64,000 bases of DNA, taken from Spisula solida (lineage: Eukaryota > Mollusca > Bivalvia > Venerida > Mactridae). The translations under genes were made by a program, and so were the position numbers. The DNA lies in contig OX365953.1 in assembly GCA_947247005.1 (NCBI GenBank), positions 8,003,001 to 8,067,000 of the forward strand, given 5' to 3'. This document shows, in pieces, positions 1 to 11,472 of the stretch (position 1 is the first letter of the stretch; every line of letters begins with the position of its first letter). Under the pieces are notes generated by a model. It did not search any database, was not told the origin of the DNA, and saw nothing but the letters and a program-made list of their open reading frames with translations.

Positions 1-70
1 TAGAAGAACATAATAAAAAAAAAGTCGATAATTATTCCAAAGACGTTCCGTTTTTGCTCATTTTAATTTT

Positions 71-94
71 AATAAATAAATAAATAAATAAAAT
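71..94. repeat. AATA tetranucleotide microsatellite
   Basis: About six consecutive AATA units. It lies in the presumed intron 5 of the aminotransferase-like gene; no exon is visible in positions 1-431. Confidence 0.85.
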
Positions 95-431
95 GATGCT
101 TATACTTTAGCCTTTCATTGTTGCCAAGTAAGACGAAATTGAAATCATTTGCCGCGGTGTTATTTTGTCTCTGGATAAGGGCGTGTGCATATTAATAGTT
201 ATGAACGCGTATATACTAGTATGCATTGTTTGGTTGAGATGTAAACACTGAAAATTGCCATAACTTCTTATAATTGAAAACAATGAATAAGCGTCTACAC
301 TGTTCTTCGAATTAAATATTGTATTTTAAGGATATGATAGAAATACAAAAAGGCGGAAAACACAAATACAAAAAAATACAAAATCGCATTACTGGGTTCA
401 AATATTAACAACAGTAGAAACAATGTCTGAC

Positions 432-3400
432 CTGGCTTCCTCGCGGAACTTTGACGTTTGTCTAGCATTTCTACCCGTCTCCGAATGTGTATTGGCATAG
501 AATGGACACACATACATTCTGATATAGTCTTCTATAAAAGCCAGGGACCGCCCTGATGCTGTGTAGTCGCAGTATATTACTGAAAAATAAGACAAAATCT
601 AGTAAATGACTACGCCCCAGAAAACTTGTGATATTATACGATTGTCAAATATTAATTCTTAGTAATTATCACTCACATACTTTACTTCAACCTGCTAAGA
701 CGACGGACTATATTGTTTTTACTTTTCCACAGGTAAATTACATATAGCTGGCTAAGAATAAATTAAAAGTCGTAAGTAAATCCATATTTTGAGAAAGCAA
801 GAAAAGAGTGGCTGAAAACTACTCTTTACCAATGGAAAACCAAACTTCAGTTTGGTCAACATGACCACTTCCGATATGCAGATGTCAAAATTTGTCTTAT
901 GATTTCTTAAGTAGTACTTTCGACCTTCTAATTCTAAGCCAGCGATATGTAAGTTTACAATTTCTAGATACATAAATACCATGCTTCCGAAAGTGTCTCG
1001 TACATATTTATCACAGAGAAAATGATTTCAAAAACAGACTTGTTTATTAAAATGTACCGACAGCTTACCTCGTTTCGGACCGAATGGTCCAGGTATGGTA
1101 ACATTGTGACCGATCACATTATCTTGTATATGTTTCAGTATAGGATGATTACCATAGTCAACGCCTCCGTAACTCTGAAATGTCAAATTATTTATATAAT
1201 CAATTTTGATAATGCGAATATACCATAAGGTTTATTCAGTTATCTGCTTGCTTGCAGGAAGATGAACAATCTACATGTATATCATACTCCGATCCCCGGA
1301 GCATGTCAGATACAATGTACATAATATTATAGAAATACCAGCTCCAATTGAGATTTTGTTAAAAAAGATAATAACAATTCGGGCACGGAAGGCATTTTTG
1401 TGTTTGTCATTGTGGTGTGTGCATGTGGTCTTTGGTTTTTTTGTGTGTGTGCATTGTATGCCTTTCGTGCTCTGTTATTTATGTTGGGTGCTGCCTTCCC
1501 CGTTCGATTTGTTTAATAATAAACATAGCAATATGCAAACGATTAAGACCGGGTTTGGTCTCTATCCTGGTTCCATTATTCTGGTTTCTCCAGGCGCCAA
1601 AACCCATATTTGTGTTTGTATAGTTTCAAGATGGCGCAGATGAAACAAGAATGAAAGCGAACTAGCTATAGTTCGACCATAGTTTAACCACGGAAGGATT
1701 TCGCGGTCTCTAGTTGTATAGTTACCGCCAACACCCAGCATAAAATAACCTTGATTAACTACTTTATGATATTTTATTAACGACTTTCATAAATAAATAA
1801 ATCTTGTGTAAGATGAATCACGTATCATTTATTTATTTATGTTAAGACCGTAATTAAATAAAGCATTCATAGGTGTTTAGATAAAATGAAATTAAATAAG
1901 ACACTAGCTAAGCAGAACTTTATTGCATGCTGAAATGAGTTTTGTTTGTTTCGAAACTTCGCTTAACGTTCAACGTCTAATGCAACAAAATAAAATTCTT
2001 TCCTCATTAGTATTGACAATGACGTTCGTATAATACTGGATTCGTTTAGGCCTAAAGATCAAATCATAAACATGACAATTAATTCATTCAATTAACAATT
2101 AATGAATAAACTCTTCTCTTACGCTATTTACGAACAAACATAATTATAACTCTGTGTGTGTGTGACTTTAAAATTAATAGCATTTATGGAATGCAGACAC
2201 ATTATTTGTATTATTATTTGTGTTAGTTAACCAGTATCTGTTTGTTATCAAGATTTGTGGTCAACCACGACGTTCATGGAACATAAAATAGCAATGATAA
2301 AATCATTACAGCTTGTCATACGATATGTCAGAATAACATCTGATATCCAAATTAGTCGAATACAAACAGCTTTATCTCCTGTATCGATATGTTTCAATGT
2401 CTCCGGGAGTACTATCATATACTGTACAGTTTTTGCTTATATTCCATGCATAAATTACAATGGTTCGTTTTATTTCCTGATTTGAATTCTTGTACTTCTT
2501 ATAATAGGTGTTACACAATTTCTCCTCACTACGTTCATATTTATTATTTTACGATACGTGTCTGTTGCCGTTTCTTAGCGCAACAAATATCTTAGTAAAA
2601 CGCATGTGCGCAAATGTAATCGACGCATGCAATATTTACGGTAAACTTAGATTTGATAAAACAGTACCCAGGTGCTTTATTTTAACTTAGAATATAACCT
2701 ACATTATGAGCCAATGAAAATGCCGCATTTTCGCGGTTAAACGAAAATTTAATCATTAAATTTTTCTCTTAACAGAATTGACGTCATGCGTTGGCGCTAA
2801 TTTCTATCGGCCAATCAGAATGCAGAATGTTATATTCTAAGTTAGTTAGAACATATTAAGTAAATTTTAATGACTAAAAAGGCCTCGCTTCGCTTCGCTC
2901 GCTCCGGCCTTTTTAATCATTAAAATTTACTTAATATGTTCTAACTATAACTAGGGTCAATGTGAGTTAAAACTTCCAGAACAATCGTACGAATAATGAA
3001 TCCATTTATTATGTTTTCTTCGTATGATTAAAGTGAGGATCACCGATAAGAAAACAAGTTGACAGCTAAAACTATAACTATCAGCCTTTTGACAGCTGGA
3101 ACTTGGTCTTTCAGCTTTTTGACAGCGGATACTTTGACTTTAGCGGTTTTGTTTAATTTTCCCTTTCATTTACGTTGTGCAAAGAACCAAAGAACAAAAA
3201 TGGTCCGATGTTGAGACCGACTTGTGATTTAGATAACTCTTTTATGTAAACGCCTGTATTTTTACAAAATAAATAATAAGTACAATTAGCCAGTATTAAT
3301 TACTATGATAATTACGATGATGAAAGAATGTTGTGTACATGTTTCATCATTTGAAATGAAATCATAGTATTACCTCATCATATCAACCTATTCAGTCTCT

Positions 3401-5039
3401 ACAAGTTATAATATTAGTTGTATTATTTACAGAACAGACTACGCCTTATAGGAAATAAAACCCCACTACATATGAATGTATTTATTATTAACAATTTTTC
3501 TAAAATGGGTTAAGTGTGATGTATTTCCTTAGATTAAATGTATTATAAATGTAGTTGACAATTATCCGATTTTAATGATTGAACATTGTATTTTAAAACC
3601 ACTCATATGTCTCACAACCAGAAATTACGCGTGGTTCATTTGAATGCATGTGAGAGTTGTTATCAATAATTAAATGTATACATTCATTTAAAGTTAATTC
3701 AATTATATAGTATGGTTTTATAAATATTCAAACAAACGGGGCAAATAACTATTAACAATCAAAGACATTACCATGCTTTCTCTCCATTGGTCTTCGGACA
3801 ATAATGGCAACGAAAAGCTTTCATCGCAGGATTCAGTGGGCGATTTCTGAAAAGAAAAATGATTTTTTTTAAGAGGAGAATTGTTTTAATTCACAAGATC
3901 CTAAACAAGTTACCGCACATGGAAACACATTAAATGTTATTATCTGTAGGTATATTGATATCTTGGCCCATAAATCGTCTCATGTCATTATTATTACATC
4001 AAATATGTAAGTAATATTAAAACTAATGTTTATAATAAAGACTATAAAATAAGAATAGTTGTTGAACTGTTTTTTAATTGGCAACACTATCAGGTCTGAT
4101 ATGCGCAGCGGAACCCTGACCTGGGTATTACTTACACAACTGAGAACGATGGTATCAAATACGTATTTACTAAATTCAAAATGATTTGTTTTGCTCTAGG
4201 ATCAGCATAGAATACATCATATATATTTGATTTGGAACTTGCTGCCTCAACAGAATAATTAAGTAAAGATTTAACGAATATTTTGTTTCAACACAATGTT
4301 TCCTGGAGGACGTATTACCAATCCACCTTATTTAGTTTCAAGTATATCTAGACAATGTAATATTTATCAAAAAACAAATAAAAACCTCTATATATTATAA
4401 ACAGCATGCATAACATGACTTACAATTTCCAATATTTCTTTTTCCATTTCTTTAATGTCCTTTTAAATCGCTTGAGATAACATTTTAAATATATAACAAT
4501 CTAAATTACTCCCTGTTTAAATTAGCAGCATGCATACTATTTCTTAAAATTCCATTGATTTATTTGCTGTTCATTTCCTTGGTTTGATCATTGGTATCAT
4601 AAATCGCTTAGTTTAAACAATATTTATTTCTTTATAAACATATAATAAACATTCATTTACACATATCAAGGATTGAGTAGAAAGCTTAGCTTATTTATTA
4701 ACTTCATAAATCGCTTGAGATACCATTTTGAAAATAATAAAATCCTAATTGACGTACCATGTGATTCTCCTTCTCACTTTCATCTTTAATGGCTTTCTCT
4801 GTATCTGCAAACTCGTCTTTCTCTTCATCTAATGCATCATCCTCGTGTGGGATTTCTAGTGGTACTCGTGTTTCCTCTGCTGACTTTGATGTTGTCATCA
4901 CATGGTCATTCTTGGGAACATCAACTTTCACCTTGACATATTTAAAACCACCACCGACTCGTTTCTTTACTGTTTTATAACCATTTTCGTCAATTCCGTC
5001 GCCATTGACATCATTGTCCGGATTCATCGCTCTGCTCAT
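432..5039 (-). CDS. Class V (PLP-dependent) aminotransferase-like protein, 5' exons, runs off left edge
   Basis: Five exons were read directly on the minus strand: 5039-4758, 4459-4424, 3846-3772, 1174-1069 and 579-432. Each is bounded by AG and GT; introns 1-3 are phase 0, intron 4 phase 1, intron 5 phase 2, and the frame stays open through all joins (about 215 codons). Exon 1 starts at an ATG at 5039 and encodes an acidic N-terminus rich in Glu/Asp/Lys. Exon 4 encodes SYGGVDYGNHPILKHI and PGPFGPKR. Exon 5 continues with VIYCDYTASGRSLAFIEDYI, then YANTHSETG and KFREEAR. The YxDYTASGRxLxFIEDYI...YANTH pattern is typical of NifS/SufS-fold class V aminotransferases; the Schiff-base lysine and the rest of the PLP domain would lie beyond position 1. 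The substrate is unknown. The acidic leader of ~130 residues is not part of the fold and I do not recognise it. Family call confident; exons 2 and 3 (12 and 25 codons) rest on splice signals and phase only. Confidence 0.8.
1405..1520 (+). repeat. Dispersed repeat, 'TGCCTTCCC-GTYCGATTT' family, copy 1
   Basis: Contains a T/G-rich stretch, 'GCCTTTCGTGCTCTG' and then 'GTGCTGCCTTCCCCGTTCGA'. The same order (TGCTCGGCTG..., TTGAGCGCTGCCTTCCCTGTCCGA) recurs at 7.5-7.9, 8.9 (reverse), 44.0, 54.3-54.5 and 58.6 kb. Reading frames crossing it are not genes. It lies in intron 3 of the aminotransferase-like gene. Confidence 0.6.
2687..2952. mobile_element. Double-palindrome MITE/foldback, copy 1
   Basis: Two adjoining inverted repeats. 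The first is bounded by TTAGAATATAAC and its complement GTTATATTCTAA (~2687-2845). The second is a long hairpin whose arms read AGAACATATTAAGTAAATTT and complement, closed around 'CGCTTCGCTTCGCTCGCTCC'. A near-identical copy lies at 6239-6504, which defines both ends. It includes TTGACGTCATGCG and GGCCAATCAGAATG (CRE- and CCAAT-like). It encodes nothing and sits in intron 3 of the aminotransferase-like gene. Confidence 0.85.
3050..3155 (+). repeat. 30-bp tandem repeat ('TTTTGACAGCTGGAACT')
   Basis: Three degenerate units of about 30 bp, each containing TTGACAGC, an A/C-rich middle and TTTCAGC/TTTAGCG. The same units precede the dispersed 'TGCCTTCCCTGTCCGA' repeat at 43.8 and 58.5 kb and appear inverted at 9.0 kb, so this is probably an isolated 5' part of that family. 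Confidence 0.6.
4381..4740. repeat. Degenerate local triplication around the small second exon
   Basis: The segment with 'CAGCATGCATAACATG...AAATCGCTTGAGATAAC' (4401-4485) recurs as 'CAGCATGCATACTATT...AAATCGCTTAG' (4527-4612), and its right part recurs as 'AAATCGCTTGAGATACC' (4706-4722). The 36-bp exon 2 of the aminotransferase-like gene lies in the first copy; the corresponding part of the second copy has lost the reading frame and donor. Confidence 0.5.
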
Positions 5040-6238
5040 TGTCAATATATCCTTAAAATAATTAACAACACAAATGGCACTGAAATAAGTATCAGTGATG
5101 ACCAAAACCTGCACCCAGCGCTGATGGCACTGTTCTTCTATTTAAAAACACGTCGCAAAAATCTGACAGTTTTATAGCTTCAATCTTGAAGGCCGTTTGA
5201 AACTGTGCCAATCATTCATGGGCAATGCTAATTTGTATACCATAAAATTTTTTTAAAAACTTTACCACACACTAACATATCCTAATTACCAAAAGCGCAC
5301 TTTGTTTGTTTAGATGATATATTAAAAACGGGATTACTCGCCATCTGTTCGCGTCACCTAATAAGCATTTCTCTGCTAGACTAAGCAAAGACCCCCAGTG
5401 TATGAGTTTGGACAATGCAATGATATGATAAGACGAGTGTGTGAGTTACAAATCAGCATTATTCGTTGTGACATTTGTCCGGGCACTATTCATGTGCTGA
5501 AACGGCTCACTACAACTGAGGACAGGCTATCCAGTACAAACTGCAGCATGATAATGGCTTAAAAAGAGTGCGATGATGAAATCTGTTTTATGTACGATTG
5601 CGTGTGGTAAACTCTACATAAAACTTGAATATCAGATCAAGTCATCAGGAGGTGGCAAATTAAAGCGTCATACACAACTAAGATATGTTCAAATCATTTG
5701 TACAGTTTAGAATTTCTTCTAATGGATCTGAATCAAGATTATGTCTAGGTTATCTGCTTGTTCTTTCTTGTTTACTGACCCATTAAACAGCTAGTAAATA
5801 TTGATATAATCTTTTCCAATGTTTTGTTATTTCACATTTATACAATTGTATCATAAGAATGATGCGATGACCGACGCGTGCCCTATGAACCTTTTATGTG
5901 GCCTTATCAAATATACTATGGTGAACAAAATTAGTTTGTTTTTTCAAGCGTTGCAACACATTTGTATTGAAGCTGGCGTTTAGAAACTCGTCGCTTTATC
6001 TTCAGACAAGGTCGAAATATTTTACTAGAGTTTTCAGTTCATCGTTTTGTTAGTTATATTAGTTATTAGTATTCAAGAAAAAATAATTATTGTGAACAAG
6101 TCGAATGGAAAGTGAAAATGATCTATTAAATTATCTGATTGTAGTAAATTGACTGTGTTTGACTAGATTCATGTTATTATCCGGTAAATTAAATGTCGTA
6201 TACGTTACTCTTGGTTACATGTTTAGTTCATTTATACA
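5040..6238. other. Upstream region of the aminotransferase-like gene, no gene seen
   Basis: AT-rich sequence 5' of the first coding exon. A possible acceptor (TTTTAAG) about 13 bp before the ATG at 5039 hints at an untranslated first exon, not located. No long frame or recognisable repeat. Confidence 0.4.
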
Positions 6239-6504
6239 TTAGAATATAACCTACATTATGAGCCAATGAAAACGCCGCATTTTCGCGGTTAAATGAAAAT
6301 TTAATCATTAAAATTTTCTCTTAACAGACTTGACGTCATGCGTTGGCGCTAATTTCTATCGGCCAATCAGAATGCAGAATGTTATATTCTAAGTTTGTTA
6401 GAACATATTAAGTAAATTTTAATGACTAAAAAGGCATCGCTTCGCTTCGCTCGCTCTGGCCTTTTTAATCATTAAAATGTACTTAATATGTTCTAACTAT
6501 AACT
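6239..6504. mobile_element. Double-palindrome MITE/foldback, copy 2
   Basis: Second copy of the element at 2687-2952, aligned without large gaps and differing at only a few positions, so the two insertions are young relative to most repeats here. Same internal CRE-like TGACGTCA, CCAAT-like segment and 'CTTCGCTTCGCTCGC' hairpin loop. Confidence 0.85.
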
Positions 6505-7539
6505 TAGATATCAAGCAAAAAAAGCTAAATTCTTAATACTCACAATGACAACTAACTTAGTTTCTAAACTATAATCGTGCAAAACCTAAGGATTGTGAAG
6601 TTCACAACAACAACCTTGGTAACGATGCATTACGAATTAAGATATTTCTATTATTGTTTAAAAGTCAGCAGTATTTCTTTAAACATTTCTATATATTTGA
6701 CAATCGGTTCCAAATTTATTCAATTTGCGGTTTCGGGTCAGTGTACCTATCTGTCTACAAAGTTGATTCATACATATTTACATTTGGAACACTGATTGGA
6801 TAGTTTTATTTGAAGTTTTGTGTTTGTTTATCCTGTACGAGTGTGAGACAAATCTGGCGTGTGATCTAATAATTATTTACCAATTTAATAAACACTTTAT
6901 TATTTATTCTGTTAATTGCAATGTTATTGTTTGTTTTAGTGCGGGTGGGTATAAGATAAACATATGGTCAATACAAGACATGTTGACCTAATTGCAAATC
7001 ATCAAAACAAATTCATCGGCCCAGCATTTGACACACACTGAAGAAAAATTTACATACAGCTTACCTACCAAGAATGACAAGTTACCTTACCGTTCTCATG
7101 CTACATTCATTACTAATTCTTTTCCATTTTAAAGTCTTCCAAATTGCAATTACATAAAATTTATCCCCATAAAGGGTGTGTGTGTGTGCATCAGCTTTGT
7201 CAAATTCGGTTCTTGGTTTATTAAAGGTTCCTAGACTTAGATAAATTAATACTAAATCCCAGTGTTGTTCTCGACAATGTTCACTTTGTGTATGTCATGG
7301 GACGTGTGCTTGTGTTCGGTGAATTTTTGTTTTGGTGTATTTTCTTTTTTTGCCTTTCGTGTTCTGTCCAGTTTCGCTTTCATGTGTAAAAGAGTCATAA
7401 TTGTTTAAAGAAATACTGAAATGGTATAATCCTGCATCTGCGTGAATGATTTTGAAGGTTATCAACAAATTTCTGTATTCTTCATATTTTAGGGGGCCAG
7501 ATTCATGCAAAGCTAGCAATAATCTTCGTACATTGGTGC
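6505..7539. other. Intergenic, no gene seen
   Basis: AT-rich. A short GT run at ~7178-7188 and T-rich sequence at 7310-7380 resemble the front of the dispersed family listed next. Short frames here show no protein-like conservation. Confidence 0.4.
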
Positions 7540-7910
7540 CGTTTGATCCATTCCTCCCTGTCCGATTAGTTGTTTCTTTCTTTCGACGGCCATTAAAAAT
7601 TATATAGCCAGCTGCAGGGTTGTAAAACTTCTTTTTTATTTTTATGTTTGTATGTGACTTTGGCTTTCAGTGTAAAGTTTATTTTCTCGTTCAGTTACTA
7701 GTATATGTTTGGCATTATACATATCGTGTAATTGTGGTATGTAATGTTTTTATGTTTATTGTGCTCGGCTCGGTGTTAAGTTCAGTGCTGCCTTCCCTGT
7801 CCGATTTTCTATAAAAAAATGTTTAATTATTATGTTCTATTTTTTGTACCTTTCACGCAGTGCTGTTTCTATTGAATGCTGCTTCGCATGTCCGATTTGT
7901 CATTTCATAT
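7540..7910 (+). repeat. Dispersed repeat family, clustered degenerate copies
   Basis: Three head-to-tail degenerate copies ending respectively in 'CCTCCCTGTCCGATTAG' (~7550), 'GTGCTGCCTTCCCTGTCCGA' (~7800) and 'TGCTGCTTCGCATGTCCGA' (~7900). Each is preceded by T-rich sequence; the second also by GTGCTCGGCTCGG. Confidence 0.6.
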
Positions 7911-8401
7911 ATTTATCTACTTCTTATCTTCCTTGTAGTTCTTTCTTCTTAGTTCTTTAGCAGAGTTTCATGTTCACATGTGTATATGACACGAGTAATT
8001 CACGGACAAAGTAAACGTGATGTTTATCATGTGTATTATATATGTCAAGTTAAAATTTAAAATTAAACTTTTCTTGAAATAATATACTTGGTACTAGGTA
8101 GAAATAGGCCAATGGGGTGGATGCGATCTTATATTAGTGTTAATCCATTAATTAGGCTAATTGTCTAATGACTGTGATTAATTACGTCCTTGATTGAACA
8201 GCGGAACAATCTCATTGATCTGATCGTCATATAACACAATATATACAATGTCGTCAACTGGCACCAGGCGGTGTGTAAACGTGAGGCGGTATATAGGAAA
8301 TATTCGCTAGCTATATCGGCCATGTTCGCCACACTAGGAAAACATCTGAACGTAGCACGCGTCTGTGTTCAAGGTGACACTATTTGTGGATAATGTTGGA
8401 A

Positions 8402-8725
8402 GCGCGATGGACGCTATCAGAACTAACGTATCTGTAACCCCTGCTTAAAACGCAATTCCTTTCACATAGGACAATGGAAAACAATTGATTTGCCAAAATT
8501 AATTTTATTTGATACGGTTGTCCTTTAAATAAGGATGTAGGGACAATCCGCAATTTGATGACAATTTTTTAACCGCGATGGGTGCTATCACAACAACAAA
8601 TTTTTACTACTTTTTTAAAAATAATAAGTCTTTCGACATAGAACAATGGAAAGCCTTTGGCTTGCCAAGCTATAAGAGATATGTTATTTTATTTGAAATT
8701 ATTGACTTCGTCATCTATGTTAAAA
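8402..8725. repeat. Old tandem duplication, ~171-bp unit
   Basis: 'GCGATGGACGCTATCA' (8402) and 'GCGATGGGTGCTATCA' (8576) start two units that both continue to 'CATAG(G/A)ACAATGGAAA' and 'TTGCCAA'. The copies are well diverged. No coding content. Confidence 0.55.
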
Positions 8726-8824
8726 AGGCAGGGATTTAGGGCAACATGTTTGTTTCAAAACTATGTCCATCAACGTAAGATAAGGTCAATTTATCGATAT
8801 CTAGCCAATAAATTGCTATTAGAC

Positions 8825-9115
8825 AATCGGTCAAAAAGATAATATTAAGTTGGACAGGGAACGCAACACTCATCTTAATCAGCCGAGCACAGAAAACATA
8901 CAAGGCACAATCCCAAACACACAACCGAACGAGAAAATGGTCCGCCTAAGGCCCAGCAGTCAAAATGCTGAATGAACAAGTTTTAGCAATCGAATAGGTG
9001 AATGCCCATGTTGAATGACATAGTTTTCACAGGTTAAAAAATAATGCTGAATGCTATGGATCAGCCGGATGACATAGTTTCAACAAGCTTAATGCCTTAG
9101 TAACTCTGTACTTTA
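8825..9115 (-). repeat. Dispersed repeat family, inverted copy
   Basis: Read on the minus strand it gives degenerate CATTCAGC-type tandem units, then GGCGGACCATTTTCTCGTTC, GTGCTCGGCTGATTAAG and TTCCCTGTCCAACTT. This is the same order as at 58.5 kb. Confidence 0.6.
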
Positions 9116-9813
9116 CAGCGCACATGGTCGTATACTGAAGTTAGAAACTTCATGAGAAATCGCTCTATCAATGTGTTACTTCTTGAAACATTAATTCGAC
9201 ATATATATAATTATATAAACCGCATATGATTCTGAGTACTCCACGTTCCACTTCTAATACTTTATTTATTTGAACATAAAGTGCTTTATATTACATGTAA
9301 CGTTTGTATTCTTCTCTTTGTATATAATACATCATGTATATATGTTTTTGCTATCCTTTTATGTATATATGTTTATGTTTTTCGTTGCCAAAGGTAAAGG
9401 TGTTTGCCGATGTGCAATAAAGTTTATTTGTTGTTGGTGGTGTGTCATCCGGGGATTGAAACATACACGAAGTCCTTGCAAAACCGTGTTTCTCTTTGAG
9501 ATACACAACTCCTAACATAACGTAGTCTCAATCGAGAAAAATAATGTTCTGGTATATTAATACATTGTTTATTTTTCAATCACATTTAACAAAAGTACGG
9601 TTTGACGACACTTCAGAGGGTTCAATGTTTTGCAATGCTTACACGGTAGTTTGTTATCTATATACATCTTGGCGCATTCAGCTTGACCTGGATTTAGGAT
9701 CATATGACCGGGTTGTCTGCATTATGGCTAAATCGTACTGGTATGTTATGTTTAGTTGTTATCTTTTTGTTGCTTTTTGGCGGTAATATGACTGATGTTC
9801 TATACTGATGTAC

Positions 9814-9927
9814 ATAGAGAAGCTCGGGTCACTGTCCGGTGAGAACAATGTTATCAGGCGAGGTGATCTCGTCCAGGTGGCGAGTCTGATAACATTGTTC
9901 GATCCGGACAGTGACCCGAGTTTCTAT
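9814..9927. mobile_element. Short foldback element
   Basis: Arms CTCGGGTCACTGTCCGG and CCGGACAGTGACCCGAG, plus a second paired block ACAATGTTATCAG / CTGATAACATTGT, around a ~25-bp GC-rich centre. It forms an almost complete hairpin of about 110 nt. Confidence 0.75.
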
Positions 9928-10411
9928 TTATCATGCAACCAACATCACGGAACAAGTAAGGGGCGCAATTCCTCATTTTTTAAAGTCACAAACGATTAAA
10001 TATGCTTCCGCGCCCAAACATAGTTCTCAATTCTACACTGCTTAACAGAATAAATATTAAAAAATAAAATATTTCAATTATATATTCAGAACGGGAGGTT
10101 TTAGTAAAAAGTATTATTAAATAACTACATCGTGTCATAAAAGTCAAATACAATATCGCTCAGTCATGAATTTTTGAAGTTTTTTGGATGAATCATCAAT
10201 GACGTACGTGTGTGAACAAGGTCGTTACTACGTCATACAATCTTCTGTTATTCTTAACAATGCCTTGGAATAAATATAAACATGGACTATATGAAACACT
10301 TGGTTGTTTGCGGTAGCCTAACTGTCAGTGCAAAATTGAATTCCGGACGGGGGAAATAACTTCAAGAATGAACAGTTTATACACGCTTACACGTCTTAGT
10401 CAAGTTAGTGG
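9928..10411. other. Intergenic, no gene seen
   Basis: AT-rich sequence with no recognisable frame or repeat. Confidence 0.4.
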
Positions 10412-10420
10412 GTGGAGAAT

Positions 10421-10890
10421 GGCAGTAGGGACACCTCAATGCTTGGGAAACAGAGGGAAATAGAATATGGTAAGACATTGGTCTTGTTGAAGAGCCTATT
10501 ATTTTTTTTATGTTTTACCTTTGTATACACCGTGACTACACTGAATGATTTAACTGACCCACTCAGTCTTAAGATTCGCCTAAAATTTCGGATTTTTTCA
10601 TTTTCAATGATTTTGTATGCGCATCTTATCGAGTCTTCAAATGAGTTTAAATTTTCATTTTGGCCAGTGTATTTGATGTTGAACCGTTGACTATGCATAC
10701 TTTTTATGTTTATTTATCTTTGATGATCCTATGCCAGTGGATTTATTTGTGTTTTTTGTTTTTTTCAGGGCCTTCCCAAACGATTGATCCGTGGATGACC
10801 CGTATGAATTCAAGAACATTTACACTGGCGTAGCCCAACCTGGCGAAGAAATATTGCTGATGTTTGCTGTAAATATAAACTTTGAATAAA
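10421..10890 (+). other. Candidate 3' end of a spliced transcript
   Basis: Plus-strand sequence ending GAATATG at 10469 is followed by a consensus donor GTAAGA. A strong polypyrimidine tract and CAG at 10766-10768 make an acceptor, and the join keeps one frame open (MLGKQREIEYG, then PSQTIDPWMTRMNSRTFTLA) to a TAG. AATAAA lies at 10885-10890. The peptide is unrecognised and no upstream exon was found, so this may be a non-coding transcript or chance. Confidence 0.25.
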
Positions 10891-11127
10891 TATTAGCTAT
10901 CAAACGTATATTTTTGTAGTTTTCAATAATATCTAGGTCAATTTAAGACGGAATGAGAAATGAGAAAATAGTCCGTGATTTGTGGGCGGAGCCAAAAAGT
11001 GTTCTCAGGCTACTAGCAGCCTATTGACCTGAGAACACATAATGTTCTCAGGTCATGTGTTATCAGGCAGTTACCATGACAATTGCATGATAAAATAAAG
11101 ACAGGTCACTATGCCACATGATCTACT

Positions 11128-11394
11128 CATACACTCAACCGCCGCTTTTCTATTGGTCACTTTTCAAACCCCAAATACGTTTAACTGTAATCATAGTGTT
11201 TGATGATATTTTGCCTACAAACGTTTTATGGAATTGTTCTAACACTTAAATCATTAAAAATCAAAATCTCGTGCCAAGGTATGGATGGTCAGTCATGCGA
11301 TCAATTTTGCATTATCACCATCAAATAATATGATCACAGTGAAAGGTATTTCGGGTTTGAAAGGTGACGAATAAGAAAAGCGGTAGAGTGTATG
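11128..11394. mobile_element. Foldback element with ~48-bp inverted ends
   Basis: CATACACTCAACCGCCGCTT at the left and AAGCGGTAGAGTGTATG at the right start imperfect inverted arms of about 48 bp; the arms also pair TTTTCAAACCC with GGGTTTGAAA. The ~170-bp interior is AT-rich and non-coding. Confidence 0.75.
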
Positions 11395-11472
11395 AACGCA
11401 CCGTAAGTACCTTAAACGCACCGTAAGTACCTTAAACGCACCGTAAGTACATTAAACGCACTGTAAGGAACT
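11395..11472 (+). repeat. 20-bp minisatellite
   Basis: About four copies of CTTAAACGCACCGTAAGTAC, abutting the right arm of the foldback element. Confidence 0.85.

Noticed and set aside
1275..1643. 122-codon plus-strand frame
   Set aside because: Crosses a dispersed repeat copy and lies in an intron of the aminotransferase-like gene on the other strand.
10405..10698. Frames of 97 (minus) and 92 (plus) codons over the same bases
   Set aside because: Both strands open simultaneously and neither peptide is recognisable; only the donor/acceptor pair was kept, at low confidence.
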